From Ziziphus jujuba (taxonomy: Eukaryota; Streptophyta; Magnoliopsida; Rosales; Rhamnaceae), in NCBI RefSeq assembly GCF_031755915.1, contig NC_083379.1, positions 25,048,001 to 25,112,000 of the forward strand: a DNA stretch of 64,000 nucleotides, written 5' to 3'. The notes below the pieces were generated by a model. The model saw only the letters and a list, made by a program, of their open reading frames with translations. It was not told where the DNA came from and did not search any database. Shown here one piece after another: positions 12,401 to 25,281 of this stretch (positions are counted from its first letter, which is position 1; every line of letters begins with the position of its first letter). The translations under genes were made by a program, and so were the position numbers.

Positions 12401-13544
12401 ATTGCATAAAAATCTTGATTTTTTAATCATAGTGGAAATCGAAGACGTTTGTGCAGTAATTTAAAAATGTACACTACATTAAATGGAAAATTTATGTAAA
12501 AGATTGGAAAATCCATGAAAAGGGAGATTTTAGAAAAGAGATATCCACTATGAAATAACAGCAACTGTTGCTTTAAAGCTTCAGATGAAAGGGTATATGG
12601 AGGACTTATCTGTCACTTTAGTCTAATTCCTTTCATGATTGTTTTTTTAAAAGAAAAGATGCAAAGAAATTTGTTTAAAAGAAAAGATGCAAAGAAAACT
12701 AAAGACGTGATTATAAAAATACTAGAAAAAGAACCCAACACTTGAAAAACCAAAAAAGAATATACATATCCCAATTGCCTATAATTAACGCCTAATCATA
12801 CTTTAATCCACATAGGACTAAAACCAAAGACCCATTTAAAAAAAAAAAAAAATCGAAACAGAATTATCATATTATAAGCGAATCATAGTAAATACTATGC
12901 ATTCATGAGTAAAACCACAGCTTAAAGAAACAAAATCAAACTCAAGCTCAAATTTCTTAAGAATTAGAAGCCCCCATGGTTCAATTCAAAGCAGCCAAAA
13001 AACAAGAAAAACCCAATTAAATGTAGTGGTACAAAGCAACAAAGTCTAAAACGACAGTTCAAATACACCTAAAACAACTCTAAAACCTCATTTTCTCTTC
13101 AAAAGAATAATAACCGAAGACTCGATTCAGCATACCCTAATATACAAACCTTAAAAAACAAAAACACCCATAATCTAGAGCGATAAACTCAATTTTGAAA
13201 AATTCACAAGCAAAACCGCCCCAACTGTTACCAACCTTGACCAATCTAGGATCGAAGAGTACATCGGCCTTGTTCTGAAGCAAGGCCACGGAGGCCGTTA
13301 TAACCCCATTGACGCTCTTGAGAGCTGCTTCCACCGAATTGGAGCAAGCAGCGCAGGTCATGCCAGTGACTCCGACCTGAATCCTCTTCATCCCCTGTTC
13401 GACCCCCTCCGAAGCCTCATAAGCATCGAGGAGCCTCACGTCCTCCAGGTCCCCGGAGTCATCACCGCCGGCGACAATTGCCTGTGACTTGCGGCCGGCG
13501 GCCACGACCTGGCTGAGCTGGAGGTCCTTGAGACTCGGCGCCAT
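5989..13544 (-). CDS. RAN1 (HMA7): Copper-transporting P1B-type ATPase, RAN1/HMA7-like (complete, 9 exons, 1005 aa)
   Basis: Exons join(13544..13236, 11531..10917, 10394..9965, 9724..9399, 8396..8338, 8253..7911, 7460..7260, 7147..6890, 6465..5989). All eight introns are GT-AG and the phases agree, giving 1005 codons plus TAG. Family knowledge: RAN1/HMA7 pumps Cu(I) by ATP hydrolysis into the Golgi/secretory lumen, supplying copper to ethylene receptors. Seen: two N-terminal metal-binding domains with GMTCAAC (Cys 64/67 and 146/149), a third HMA-like fold without Cys (about 178-250), phosphatase motif TGES (499-502), transmembrane metal site CPC (616-618), phosphorylation motif DKTGT (660-664), SEHP (696-699), TGDN (834-837), GDGIND (880-885), YN (945-946) and MALSS (974-978). 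About eight membrane spans are visible. Length matches the family (about 1000 aa). The start is the Met opening [10 protein letters not shown]; an in-frame ATG 39 codons upstream lacks family similarity. No break or missing residue found. Confidence 0.95.
6890..7147 (-). CDS. RAN1: RAN1-like ATPase exon 8 (residues 762-847)
   Basis: Acceptor TTGAACAG, donor GTCTGT. Encodes the rest of the nucleotide-binding domain and [14 protein letters not shown] of the phosphorylation domain. Confidence 0.92.
7260..7460 (-). CDS. RAN1: RAN1-like ATPase exon 7 (residues 695-761)
   Basis: Acceptor TGATTCAG, donor GTGAGC. Encodes the SEHP segment of the nucleotide-binding domain and a variable linker ([17 protein letters not shown]). 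Confidence 0.92.
7911..8253 (-). CDS. RAN1: RAN1-like ATPase exon 6 (residues 580-694)
   Basis: Acceptor TTTGTAG, donor GTGGAT. Holds span 6 with the CPC metal site and the phosphorylated aspartate in DKTGT. Confidence 0.93.
8338..8396 (-). CDS. RAN1: RAN1-like ATPase exon 5 (59-nt micro-exon, residues 561-580)
   Basis: A 59-nt exon with acceptor CTTGCAG and donor GTATGT encoding [19 protein letters not shown] and the first two bases of Trp-580. It supplies membrane span 5. It is easily missed by ORF finders because of its length. Confidence 0.9.
9141..9154. repeat. C14 homopolymer in intron 4 (G14 on the transcript)
   Basis: A run of 14 C followed by A-rich sequence, 244 nt inside intron 4 from its donor. 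On the sense strand this is a G14 run, rare in a background this AT-rich. Confidence 0.85.
9399..9724 (-). CDS. RAN1: RAN1-like ATPase exon 4 (residues 452-560)
   Basis: Acceptor TTACTAG, donor GTAAGT. Encodes the actuator domain with [10 protein letters not shown]. The first codons ([13 protein letters not shown]) match the family across the exon 3-4 join, which fixes the acceptor. Confidence 0.92.
9965..10394 (-). CDS. RAN1: RAN1-like ATPase exon 3 (residues 309-451 plus 1 nt)
   Basis: Acceptor CCTCAG, donor GTATGT. Encodes the rest of span 1 and spans 2-4, including [20 protein letters not shown]. The Asp-452 codon is split between exons 3 and 4. Confidence 0.93.
10917..11531 (-). CDS. 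RAN1: RAN1-like ATPase exon 2 (residues 104-308)
   Basis: Starts after acceptor TTAATTCAG and ends before GTGAGT. It carries the second Cys-containing HMA domain ([14 protein letters not shown]), the degenerate third HMA domain and the start of membrane span 1. Confidence 0.93.
11532..13235 (-). other. RAN1-like gene intron 1 (1704 nt)
   Basis: Longest intron of the gene, GTTGGT...TTCAG, no coding potential. It contains a 42-bp tandem duplication (12316-12357 and 12358-12399, AAATAAGGTAGCATTTGAG...CTCAGAC) and a second small duplication around AAAAGAAAAGATGCAAAGAAA at about 12645-12699. Large first introns of plant genes can carry expression-enhancing sequence; nothing here shows that directly. 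Confidence 0.8.
13236..13544 (-). CDS. RAN1: RAN1-like ATPase exon 1 (residues 1-103)
   Basis: Encodes the acidic N-terminus and first metal-binding domain, ending in DPRLVK, followed by donor GTTGGT. It is GC-richer than anything around it, as is common for plant first exons. Confidence 0.93.
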
Positions 13545-13810
13545 TTGGAGGTACCGAGCAGAGGAAAAACGGAGCCTATTTATACGAAAAGAAAAAAACG
13601 ACGACAGAAAGAGAGCAACTGATTTGAGAGAGAAAAAGAGGGGGAGAGAGAAACAGAGCAATAATTATAGAGAGAGAAAGAGAGAGATGAGACTTTTCCG
13701 AGGGAGATGGTGAGACAGCAATTTTTTAACTAAAGTTGCTGCTGCTGGTGAGAGAAAGCAAGGCATGGATGGAGGATCGTGGGGCACCCTTTTTTTTTTT
13801 TTTTTTTTTC
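13545..13810 (-). promoter_or_regulatory. 5' UTR / core promoter region of the RAN1-like gene
   Basis: On the gene strand the region just upstream of the ATG is a long CT-rich tract (complement of the GA-rich 13610-13690), typical of plant 5' UTRs and core promoters. A TATAAATA string lies at 13584-13577, only 33-40 nt from the ATG. If used as a TATA box it would leave almost no leader, so it is more likely inside the 5' UTR. A T-run on the plus strand lies at about 13791-13809. Confidence 0.5.
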
Positions 13811-13925
13811 TTGTTTCCTGTTTTACCCTTGGGATTGTTATTTAATGACTAATGAATCATGTTGTACTTGCCATTTTGGGATTTGGTGGCCTTGTACTGC
13901 ACGCCGGGAAGGAAGACAGACTGTC

Positions 13926-14020
13926 AACGTTTTGTAAGACTTTATTACCCGAAAAAAAAAAAACGTTTTGTAAGACTTTTTTTTTTTTTTTATTTGGGTA
14001 AAAAAACGTTTTGTAAGACT
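13926..14020. repeat. Three copies of a 16-mer upstream of the RAN1-like gene
   Basis: AACGTTTTGTAAGACT occurs at 13926, 13962 and 14005, separated by A or T homopolymers and by TTACCCG / GGGTAA blocks. Position is about 380-480 bp upstream of the ATG. It could be expanded promoter sequence or simple slippage. Confidence 0.85.
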
Positions 14021-14229
14021 TGAGAAATGGTCCACTGATAGGATAAGCTTTCATTCTTCTGTGAATAAGTGCCTGTATTTATTGAATATCAATTGGAATA
14101 TTATTTCAATAATGACAAAAACAAAATGAGATTTATCAAAAATATATATGCATTCAATTTGATATTCTATTTTTTTTAATGTAAATTTGAGATTTTTTTT
14201 TTAATTTTATTAAATCAAACCAACAGTAT
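14021..14229. other. AT-rich spacer
   Basis: No recognisable feature between the upstream repeats and the LINE relic. Confidence 0.4.
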
Positions 14230-15770
14230 ACAAATCACCTTAAATAAGATCAGATTGCCAAGAGAGTCCCGCCTCCATCCAAGATTCATAATAAACCAAA
14301 CCTATAGCATATGATGGGCTAACTCATGACTTACATATGAACCTCTCCTTTAGTATAAGAGAGAAAAATGCAAATTCTCACCCAACGATAACTTAGGGCA
14401 TATGTCTGTTTTTTCCATTTGTCACTTTTTTTTATTTATTTTAAAATATTATACATTTTATTTTTGTTTCTTTTTTCATATCATCACTTAAATTAAGACA
14501 ATTTTATTTTATTCTAAAACACCAAAAATTTTCACTTTTATTTTAACAAGAAAACATCTGTATGTGTTTCTAATTTTTTTTTTTTTTTTTCCCTGAAACT
14601 ACCCTCAGCAAAATCCAAATCCCCAACAACTCTCCCTCTCTTCCATGATGATCTCTCTTCCATATCCATCTCAATTTGAAAGGATAGTCACTGCTGTTCA
14701 TTCGAAATACTTAGATCTGAACGGTACCACTCCAGTGAGCCCCGATCTGAACGCAATCGGGCATAGGTAATCTCATCCTTCAAAATCTCCTCCATGAAGG
14801 CACTATAACAATCGGCGCAGACCATTGTTTGCAGAAGTTCTCGATCTCCTTCGCGAAAGCCACTGTTGCAGTTGGTGCGGACCATTGTTCTTGATCTTCT
14901 ACACGAAGCTACAATTGAAGAAGATTTATCATATGGATTTGAGTTTTCTCTGTGAAAAGATAAAGGTTGAATTTGGGAGACAAGAAAATGTGGATACGAG
15001 ACTTTTACACAACTCCAGGAAACTTTTCTTTTTATTTTTTTATTTTCTTATTTTTATTCGTCTTTTTTCTTTTCTTTTTAATTTTGTAAAATTTTTAGAC
15101 CTCCACCACGTATTACTATCAATATTACAACCACCACCAATATTACAACCAATATTACAACTCCAGGACAAGTTGTTGAACCAATATTACAACCACCACC
15201 AAGTTGATGAGCAATCAAATATCCAAATTTGATAGTGTATGAACCAGAAGCATGGTAGTTCCAAGCAAATCTTTCAGGTTTTCCAATCCCACCTATTGGA
15301 AGTTGCAAAATCGTTGAAGCATTCAAGTGAAAGAACATAGAAATAACTAAATCTAAGTTCCATCCGCCAGAGGCCGTAATCAAATCTGGCACCTTAACAT
15401 TCTCATCCAAAAGCCGATTAGATAAAACTCAAAAGAGAATTAAAACTATAATTAACCTACAAATTATCTTCATAGATTCCAATACTCTGTCCATTCCCAA
15501 CCCCTATAAACAGCACCATATTCCAAAACCTCTCTTCCCGAGCATAGACTTCTCCATAAATGAGAAAGTGTCCTATCTTCACCAGCATCCCGAAAAGAAC
15601 AATGAGGAAATTAACGAGCCTTTCAAACTCTACTTGCAAAGCTATCTAGAAATTGTATTATACGCCAGCAATGTTTAGCTAATAATGCCCAATTAAATTC
15701 CTCCAAAGTTTTAGGCTGACATAATATTTCACAACTTATCCAAGAAACACCCATTCGATCATCAATAACG
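14230..15770 (-). pseudogene. Decayed LINE (non-LTR retrotransposon) 3' region
   Basis: Minus-strand frames from about 15770 to 15080 show, with stops and frame changes, the order seen at the C-terminal end of plant LINE reverse transcriptases: ALLAKHCWRI (about 15680), a segment like LSHLWRSL, then GNGQSIGIYEDN (about 15470), VPDLITASGGWN (about 15375), and the zf-RVT-like GKPERFAWNYHASGSYT (about 15250). A further stretch near 14230-14380 resembles the end of the RNase H region. No intact ORF. It is bounded by an AT-repeat minisatellite (CAATATTACAAC units, 15118-15198) that replaced part of the reading frame. Confidence is good for LINE origin, low for exact ends. Confidence 0.65.
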
Positions 15771-16387
15771 TCCCCATTAAAACTTAGCCATTATACCATT
15801 AAGATTCCTAATTAATGCCACCCCATCAATTTCAAAATAAAACAGCAGTCAAATGATACTCGTTCCCCTTTAACTTTTCTGAACATTATTTTTATTTTTA
15901 TTTTATTAAATGAATTGAAAAATAAAATTTATTAATTATTAATGTTAAAATTTGTATTTTAAGATATCAAATATTCTAATTTTCTTAGTTATTATATTTT
16001 AATCGAGTTAAACTCAAGCTTTAATGAACCAATCAAGCCAAGCTTGAGCAAATTATTTCAAAGTTTTGTGAGCTCAAGCTAAACTTGAGCACTTTTAAAA
16101 TCATGAGTTGAGCTTGAGAATACTAATATTTTGATTGACTTAGCTTATTTACACCCCTAAATTTAGGGCCTTTTTACAAACTCTTAATTAGAGTTCTAGT
16201 AGGAAAAAAATAAAATAAATAATATTTAGGGATAAAAATAATCTAAGTATGATCTTAATCTATTCTATTTGGGCAATCTAAATACTTTGGGATAGAAAAT
16301 CCAAATTGTTTTATAATTGAAATAGTTTAAGTATACATTCCTTATTTATTCAAGTATTTAGAATAAAATTATATATATATATATATA
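15771..16387. other. AT-rich intergenic DNA
   Basis: No coding signal. The words CTCAAGCT and GAGCTTGAG recur near 16010-16110 as a loose inverted repeat. It ends in the (TA)n tract (about 16370-16387) that flanks the next MITE. Confidence 0.4.
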
Positions 16388-16573
16388 AAATTCTATGGTG
16401 TAGACGTTCTGTACTATGTTATGATGCAGGTTTTAATATTGGATGATTTTCAAAAAAACCATCATCAATTATTATCTCTATATGATAATATTGATGATGA
16501 TTTTTTGAAAAACCGTCGTCAATATTTAAGCCCCAGATGATAAAAATATATGGAAATCTGTATCATAGATAAA
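16388..16573. mobile_element. Foldback MITE, copy 2, flanked by (TA)n
   Basis: Left end TTCTATGGTGTAGACGTTC, right end (complement strand) TCTATGATACAGA. Inner arms around GATGATTTTC...AACCATCATCAA and TTGATGATGATTTTTTGAAA form a hairpin. (TA)n tracts lie at both edges (about 16370-16387 and 16576-16594). More diverged than copies 1 and 4. Confidence 0.6.
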
Positions 16574-19148
<2,575 letters not shown>

Positions 19149-19157
19149 TTAAATATC

Positions 19158-20000
19158 ATAAAACTAATGGTGCAACTAACGTAGCTAATCTATTCTTTAA
19201 GGAAGTAGTGAGACTTCATGGTATGCCTAGAATTATTGTTTCGGATAGAGATGCTAAATTCTTAAGTTACTTTTGGAAAACTTTGTGAGGCTAAGTTAGG
19301 GACTAAGATTTTATTTTCAACTACTTGTCATCCACAAACTGATGGACAAGCCAAGGTAGTAAATAGAACTTTATCTACATTGTTAAGGACATTAATTAAT
19401 AGAAATTTAAGAACATGGGAAGAATGTTTGTCACATGTTGAATTTGCTTATAATAGATATTTGCATTCAACTACTAAATATATTTCATTTGAAGTTGTTT
19501 ATGGTTTTAATCTTTTGACTCCATTAGATTTTAATACCTTTGCCTTTAAGTGAACGTGCTAATCTAGATGCAAAATAAAAAGCTGATTTTGTAAAACAAA
19601 TTCATGAGAAAATAAAAGCAAATATCGAGAGGAGGACAGAACAATATGCAAAGAATGCTAATCAAGGCCGAATAAAGGTTGTTTTTTAACCTAGAGATTG
19701 AGTTTGGTTACATTTAAGAAATGAGAGGTTTTCTAAACAAATAAAGTCAAAGTTAATGCCTCGAGGGGATGGACCTTTTCAAGTCTTAAAGAGGATTAAT
19801 GAGAATGCTTATAAACTTAAATTACCAGGTGAGTATAATGTGAGTACTACATTTAATGTTGTTGATTTATCTCCATTTGCTTCAGGTGATGACTTTGATT
19901 TGAGAGCAAATCCTTTTCAAGAGGAGGGAAATGATGAGAATCCGCCCGTACTCTTACAACCGACTACCCACTGAGGTGTTGATCCTTTACAAATGAAGAC
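19158..20000 (+). pseudogene. Truncated gypsy integrase fragment (plus strand)
   Basis: Begins abruptly inside the integrase core (around [15 protein letters not shown]), continues with [14 protein letters not shown], then is broken by a frameshift and stops near 19286 and again near 19550 and 19690. The C-terminal part is open from 19756 ([19 protein letters not shown]) to a stop at 19974. Everything upstream (gag, protease, reverse transcriptase, first integrase residues) is missing. It is the same family as the copy at 24166-31087, in opposite orientation. Confidence 0.85.
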
Positions 20001-20703
20001 GGGACTAGTCATTAGAGCACAAGCTAGGAAATTAAAAGACAATCTGGTTAGCTTCATCCAAGGAGTGATTCAATCTCAAGAGGACATGACATTATTCGAA
20101 GATCCAAAATCTGTTTTGTGTATCCAAGTTACGAAGGGGGAAACGGACCCGATAAGCTGTTTTGGTACATTTTTGGATCCCGGATAGCAAGGAATGGATT
20201 CGACACTTTACAAACTCAATTGACATCACCAAGACACTATGAAATCATGTCAAGGTAGAAGCAAAAGCATTTAAATTCCACTTGTGCACATGACTCTTCT
20301 TGTTGGTCGAAAATGCTTTTTTGGTGTTGGCTTTGACTTCTTTTATTGTTCAAGCAAGTTTGACTTATTCCAATCAAGGGGCAACGCATGGAAATCATTA
20401 TTAATCCTATTTGGCATCCTATATGGCAAATGGGAGTTGATTTGGAGCCTAAACTAGCTGGTGATTGGATAAAGATAGCTTAGTTGTCAACTAGTCAACT
20501 ACTTTCCTAATTTGAGTTTGACTTTTTGTTTTAGGAAACTATATTTTATTTTGGTTTTTATTTGTTTATTTGCTGGACAAATTAATTTAGGAAAGTTGAT
20601 ATTTTATTATTTCAATTGTAAATTAGTTAATTCCTAATTCAAAATAAAAGAATTAGTTAATCAAAACTAGATTAGGAAATGATTAAAATTCTACCAACAC
20701 CAT
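19932..20703 (+). repeat. 3' LTR of the truncated plus-strand gypsy copy, first segment
   Basis: Starts TGATGAGAATCC right after the polypurine tract AAGAGGAGGGAAA. It is interrupted at 20703 by an inverted solo LTR and resumes at 21803. The gypsy reading frame continues into it: 19993-20187 encodes a tail with VIRAQARKLKDNLVSFIQG. Confidence 0.85.
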
Positions 20704-21797
20704 TGATACAAACCTCGGTCGACTTGCGTCTAAACCCGTATTATATTAGCCTGGATTTCAAATAAGTTCAAGTTCTTATGGAAAAACCTTAACCCCTAGC
20801 CAACCTATAATTAGAAATCTTGGTATAATGAAGATGTCACAATAGGTTATGGAAGTCCTACTGATAAGTCAAAACTAAAACACTCAATCTCTAATGATGT
20901 TTTAGGTGTTCAAAGAGAACAAAGAGAATTCTATCTCACAATTAATTTTTTGAATAATATTGAAGGTGTGTTCTTTCTAAAAAATAAGCCCTTAAATAGG
21001 CTAGAGTTATAAAATATAAACCCTAAAAACCTAGGACAAAACCGGCCAAGAATTTTGTATTCCTTTTCTAATATAATTTGGTTAATTAATTCCTTTATTT
21101 TGAATTAGGAATTCATTAATTTATAACTGAAATAATAAAATAATAACTTTTCTAAGTTGATTTGTCCAGCAAATAAATAAATTAAAACCAAATAAAAGAC
21201 TAATTTCCTAAAACAAAAAGTCAAAATCAAATCAGGAAACTAATTTACTATCTTTTTTTCTAAGTTGTTTTTGATCAATTTTTGACTAATTTAAGCTCCA
21301 AATTAGCTTCCATAGGCCTTGTAAGATGCCAAATAAGATTATCATTGAGTTCCACATGCTGCCTTGCTTGGAACAAAGTGAAAATGCCAACTCAGTAAAA
21401 TACAGTAAAGCCAGCAAAACTGGCCAATTTTCCTTCCATTCGTACAAGCCTATTTTAGATGCTTTTGATGCTACCTTGACTTGATTTCATAACCTCTTAG
21501 TGATATTCATTGAATCCATGAAGTGTTGGAACCATTTCTTGCTGCCCAGAGTCCATATTTGCACGAAAATAGCTATCCAGATCCGTATCGGCTTCTACCA
21601 CTTAGATGCTTAAAACAGATCTTCTATTTTTAGGTATTGACAAGTCCTTTTGAGAAGTAATTACTCCTTGTATAAAAGCAGCCAGGTTGTCCTTAAATCT
21701 TTTAGCTTGAGCTCTAGTGATTGGCACGGTCTTCATCTTTATCGGGTCAATACCCTAGTGGGTTGTCGGTTGTGCAGGCACAAGCAGATTCTCATCA
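20704..21797 (-). mobile_element. Solo LTR inserted inside another LTR of the same family
   Basis: A full-length (1094 bp) LTR in minus orientation: TGATACAAACC...CTCATCA on the plus strand. It is flanked by the perfect 5-bp direct repeat ACCAT (20699-20703 and 21798-21802). No internal gypsy sequence is present, so it is a solo LTR left by LTR-LTR recombination. It splits the host LTR into 772 + 326 bp, which together give the expected full LTR length. Confidence 0.9.
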
Positions 21798-21802
21798 ACC
21801 AT

Positions 21803-22128
21803 TGTTTCCTTATCTCTATGGCCGGTTTTAACCTAGTGTTTTAGGGTTTTGTTGTGTGAACCTTAGCCTATTTAAAGGCTTATTTGTTCAACAAAATACA
21901 GTACATTATTCATACAGAAAAAATATTTGTGAGAAAGAATTCTCTTTATTTTCTTTGAACACCTAAAACACTCATTAAAAATTAAGTTTTTTAGTTTGAC
22001 TTATCAATATAACATCCATCACCTATTGTGGCATCTTTATCATATATAAAGGTTTCCATTAGAATCTTAATTAAGATCCGGACTAATATAATACGGGTTT
22101 AGGAGCAAGTCGACCTAGGTTCGTATCA
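21803..22128 (+). repeat. 3' LTR of the truncated plus-strand gypsy copy, second segment
   Basis: Continues the LTR interrupted at 20703 and ends GTCGACCTAGGTTCGTATCA. The following bases (CTATCTTTTAATTTTTTTGCATG) are the middle of a hairpin-array unit, so this gypsy copy had inserted in the array. Confidence 0.85.
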
Positions 22129-23570
22129 CTATCTTTTAATTTTTTTGCATGAAGCTAGTTTTTAAACAGTCCAATTTTGACAAAGTTTAAATAACATAGT
22201 AAGCCAAAAAAAAGAGAGGGCAAAGCAGATGCTTTTAACATTAAAAGCATTGGCTTTGATGTTTTTTCTTTTATTTTTCTTTTTGATTTTTATGGTATTT
22301 AAATTTTGTCAAAATTAATTGATAAAAAGTTTAATATTGATTCAATGTATATTTAATGTTGTAGGATATATTGATTCAATGTTGCATTTTAAAAGTTAAA
22401 TATAATCTTGAACATCTTGGTACTCATTTAAGTATACTAATTTGCAACTCGAAGTAAACGATCAAAATGTTTTGTTTTGGTTTTTTAATAAAAAAGGGCA
22501 AAGCCAACGTTTTTAACCTTAAAAGGGTCGGCTTTTACCCTTTTTTTTTTTGGCTCACTATGTTGTTTAAATTTGATCAAAATTGGACTGCTTAAAAGCT
22601 AATTCCATGCAGAAAAATCAAAAGATAGTTTGTAAGCAAAACTAAGAACGATTAAGAAATATATAAAATATAGTTAAATCCTATCTAAAAGTGTCAACTT
22701 TGATTTTAAATTTTTTTTTTTCGATTTGTATGGTGTTTTTTAATTTTGTCAAAATTATATTGTTTAAAAACAAAATATTGATTCAATGTATATTTAATGT
22801 TGCAACGTATATTGATTCAATGTTGCATTAAAAAAGCTAAAAATAATGCTTAAACTTCTTGGTTCTCATTCAATTGTATACCAATTAGCAACTCCAAGTA
22901 AAAGATTAAATTTTGTTTTTTTAAAAAAATTAAGTAGGGAAAAACCAACGTTTTTAACCACAAAATCGTCGGCTTTGCCCCATGTTTTTTTTTTTCCTTC
23001 TCTTGCTTACTATGTTGTTTAAACTTTGTTAAAATTAAATAGTTTAAAAGATAACTACATGCAAAAAAATTAAAAGATAGCTTTTAAGCAAAACTTAGAA
23101 AAAATAAAAAAATATATAATTTATTGGTAAAGCTGAAGTTTTTAACCTAAAAGCTTCGGCTTTGATGTTTTTAATTTTTTTTCATTTGTATGGTGTTTAA
23201 ATTTTGTCAAATTGATTGTGTAAAAGCTAGACATTGATTCAATGTATATTTACTATTGCAAGGTGTATTGATTCAATGTTGCATTTAAAAGGTTAAATAT
23301 AATGGTTGAACATCTTGGAACTTATTCAAGTATACTAATTAGCAATTCGAAGTAAAATATCAAAATATATATTTTTTAAAAATTAAAAATGGAAAATTAA
23401 GCTCTAAAAAAAAGTCAAGGATAAGCTTGCATTTCGAAAGAGGTGGCTTCCTGCTCCGACGTTTTTAACCGCAAAAGAGTCAGCTTTGCCCTTTATTATT
23501 ATTATTTTTTTTGGCTTACTATATTATTTAAACTTTGTCAAAATTAGACTGTTTAAAAGTTAGCTACATG
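22129..23570 (-). repeat. Hairpin array, left arm (inverted units)
   Basis: About three units in which the spacer reads TTGATTCAATGT...GTATACTAATT...CTCGAAGTAAA, the reverse complement of the right-arm spacer. Five recognisable hairpins, most with the loop TTTTTAACC. Starts mid-unit at the gypsy LTR end. Confidence 0.8.
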
Positions 23571-24165
23571 CAAAAAATAAACAATTTTACTTAAATAAAC
23601 ATTGAATCAATATCTAACTTTTAAATAATCAATTTTGATAAAATTTAAACACCATACAAATAAAAAAAAAACTTAAAAAATAGAAATATCAAAGCCGATG
23701 TTTTTAGATGTAAAAATGTCAGTTTTACTTAAATATTATATATATATATATATTTTATTTTTTCTTTGTTTTGCTTAAAAACTATCTTTTATTTTGTTTG
23801 CATGTGGCTAGTTTTTAAACAATCCAATTTTGACAAAGTTTAAAAAACATAGAAAGAATTAAAAAAAAAAAAAATATAAGGCAAATCTGAAGCTTTTGAG
23901 GTTGAAAATGTCGGCTTTTTCCTGCTTAGTTTGAAAAAAAAAAAAAAACAAATTTTATTTTTTATTTGAAGTTGCTAATTAGTATACTTGAATGAGTACC
24001 AAGATGTTCAAGCATTATATTTAACTTTTTAAATGCAACATTGAATTAATATTCCTTGCCATATTAAGTATACATTTAATCAATATTTAGCTTTTTAAAT
24101 AATCAATTTTGACAAAATTTAAACACCATACTAATAAAAAAAACTTAAAAAATTTAAAATATCAA
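23571..24165 (+). repeat. Hairpin array, right arm up to the gypsy insertion
   Basis: Orientation flips at about 23570-23600. Two hairpins (23691-23726 and 23880-23919) with loop TTTTGAGGTTGAAAA in the second. Ends in ATATCAA, the first half of a hairpin-containing unit cut by the gypsy element. Confidence 0.8.
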
Positions 24166-25281
24166 CGATACAAATCTAGGTTGATTTGCTCCCAAACCCG
24201 TATTATATTAACCCGGATCAAAAATTAAGTTCAAGTTCTTATGGTTATCTCAACCCCTAATCAACCTGTGACTAGAAACATTAGTATATGATGAAGACGC
24301 CACAATAGGTGATGGATATCCTATTGATAAGTTAAACTAAAATACTCACTCCCTAATGATATTTTAGGCATTCAAATAGAACACAGAGAATTCTTTCTCA
24401 CAAATAATTTTCTGTAAAAATTCTAAAGTGCCTTTTTATTAAAAAAATAAGCATTTAAATAGGCTAAAGTCATAAAACAATAAACCCTTAAAGGCTAAGA
24501 CAAAACTGGCCAAGCATTGTAAAATCCTAATGTGGCCGAATTTTGCATTCTTTCTTATTCTAAATTGGATTAATTAATTCCTTTATTTTTAATTAAGAAT
24601 TAATTAATTTACAACCAAAATAATAAAATTATAACTTTCCTAAAGTTATTTGTCTAGAAAATAATTAAATAAAAAACCAAAATAAAAGCTAATTTCCTAA
24701 AACAAAAAGTCAAACTCAAAATAGGAAACTAATTGACTAGTTTGATAACTAAGTTATCTTTGACCAATTTCCAGCTTGTAAAGGCTCCAAATCAGCTCCA
24801 ATGTGCCATGTAGGATGCCAAGTAGGATTATTTATGATTCCCATACGTTTTCCTTGATTGGAACAAAGAGAAAATATCAAATCAACAAAATACAGCAAAG
24901 CCAGCTGCAAAAACAACAAAACCGGCCTCAATTTCCTTCCATGCGCAAATGGACTTCTTGGATGCTTTTGCTTCTACCTTGATTTGATTTCATGACCTTT
25001 TAGTCATATTAATTGAGTTCAAGAAGTTTTGAACCCATTCCTCGCACTAAAACAGCTACTTGGGTCCATATCGGCCTCCACCACTTAAATGCTTAAAACA
25101 GGCTTTGAATCTTTGGGTATTGACAATCCCTTTTGAGAATTGATAACTCCTTGTATAAAGCCAGCCATGTTTTTGTTAAATCTCTTGGCTTGAACCCCTA
25201 ATGATTGGCCCGGTCTTTAACTATATTGGATCTGCACTCCAGCGGATTGTCGGTTGTATGGGCACGTACGGATTTTCATCA
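24166..25281 (-). repeat. 3' LTR of the gypsy element
   Basis: In element orientation it runs TGATGAAAATCCGTACGTGC...TTTGTATCG; the final CA has mutated to CG. 1116 bp. Its first part is still protein-coding (see the integrase C-terminus). Confidence 0.88.

Noticed and set aside
5989..13544. Possibility that the ATPase is HMA5 or another paralogue
   Set aside because: The MAPS...DLQL start, two Cys domains plus one degenerate domain, [11 protein letters not shown]-terminus and overall near-collinear match fit RAN1/HMA7 better than HMA5.
13577..13584. TATAAATA as the TATA box of the ATPase gene
   Set aside because: It would place transcription start almost on the ATG. Kept only as a note in the 5' region entry.
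13137..13661. Upstream in-frame ATG at 13661 as ATPase start
   Set aside because: The 39 extra residues come from the CT-rich leader, are hydrophobic by composition only and do not resemble the family N-terminus; [10 protein letters not shown] does.
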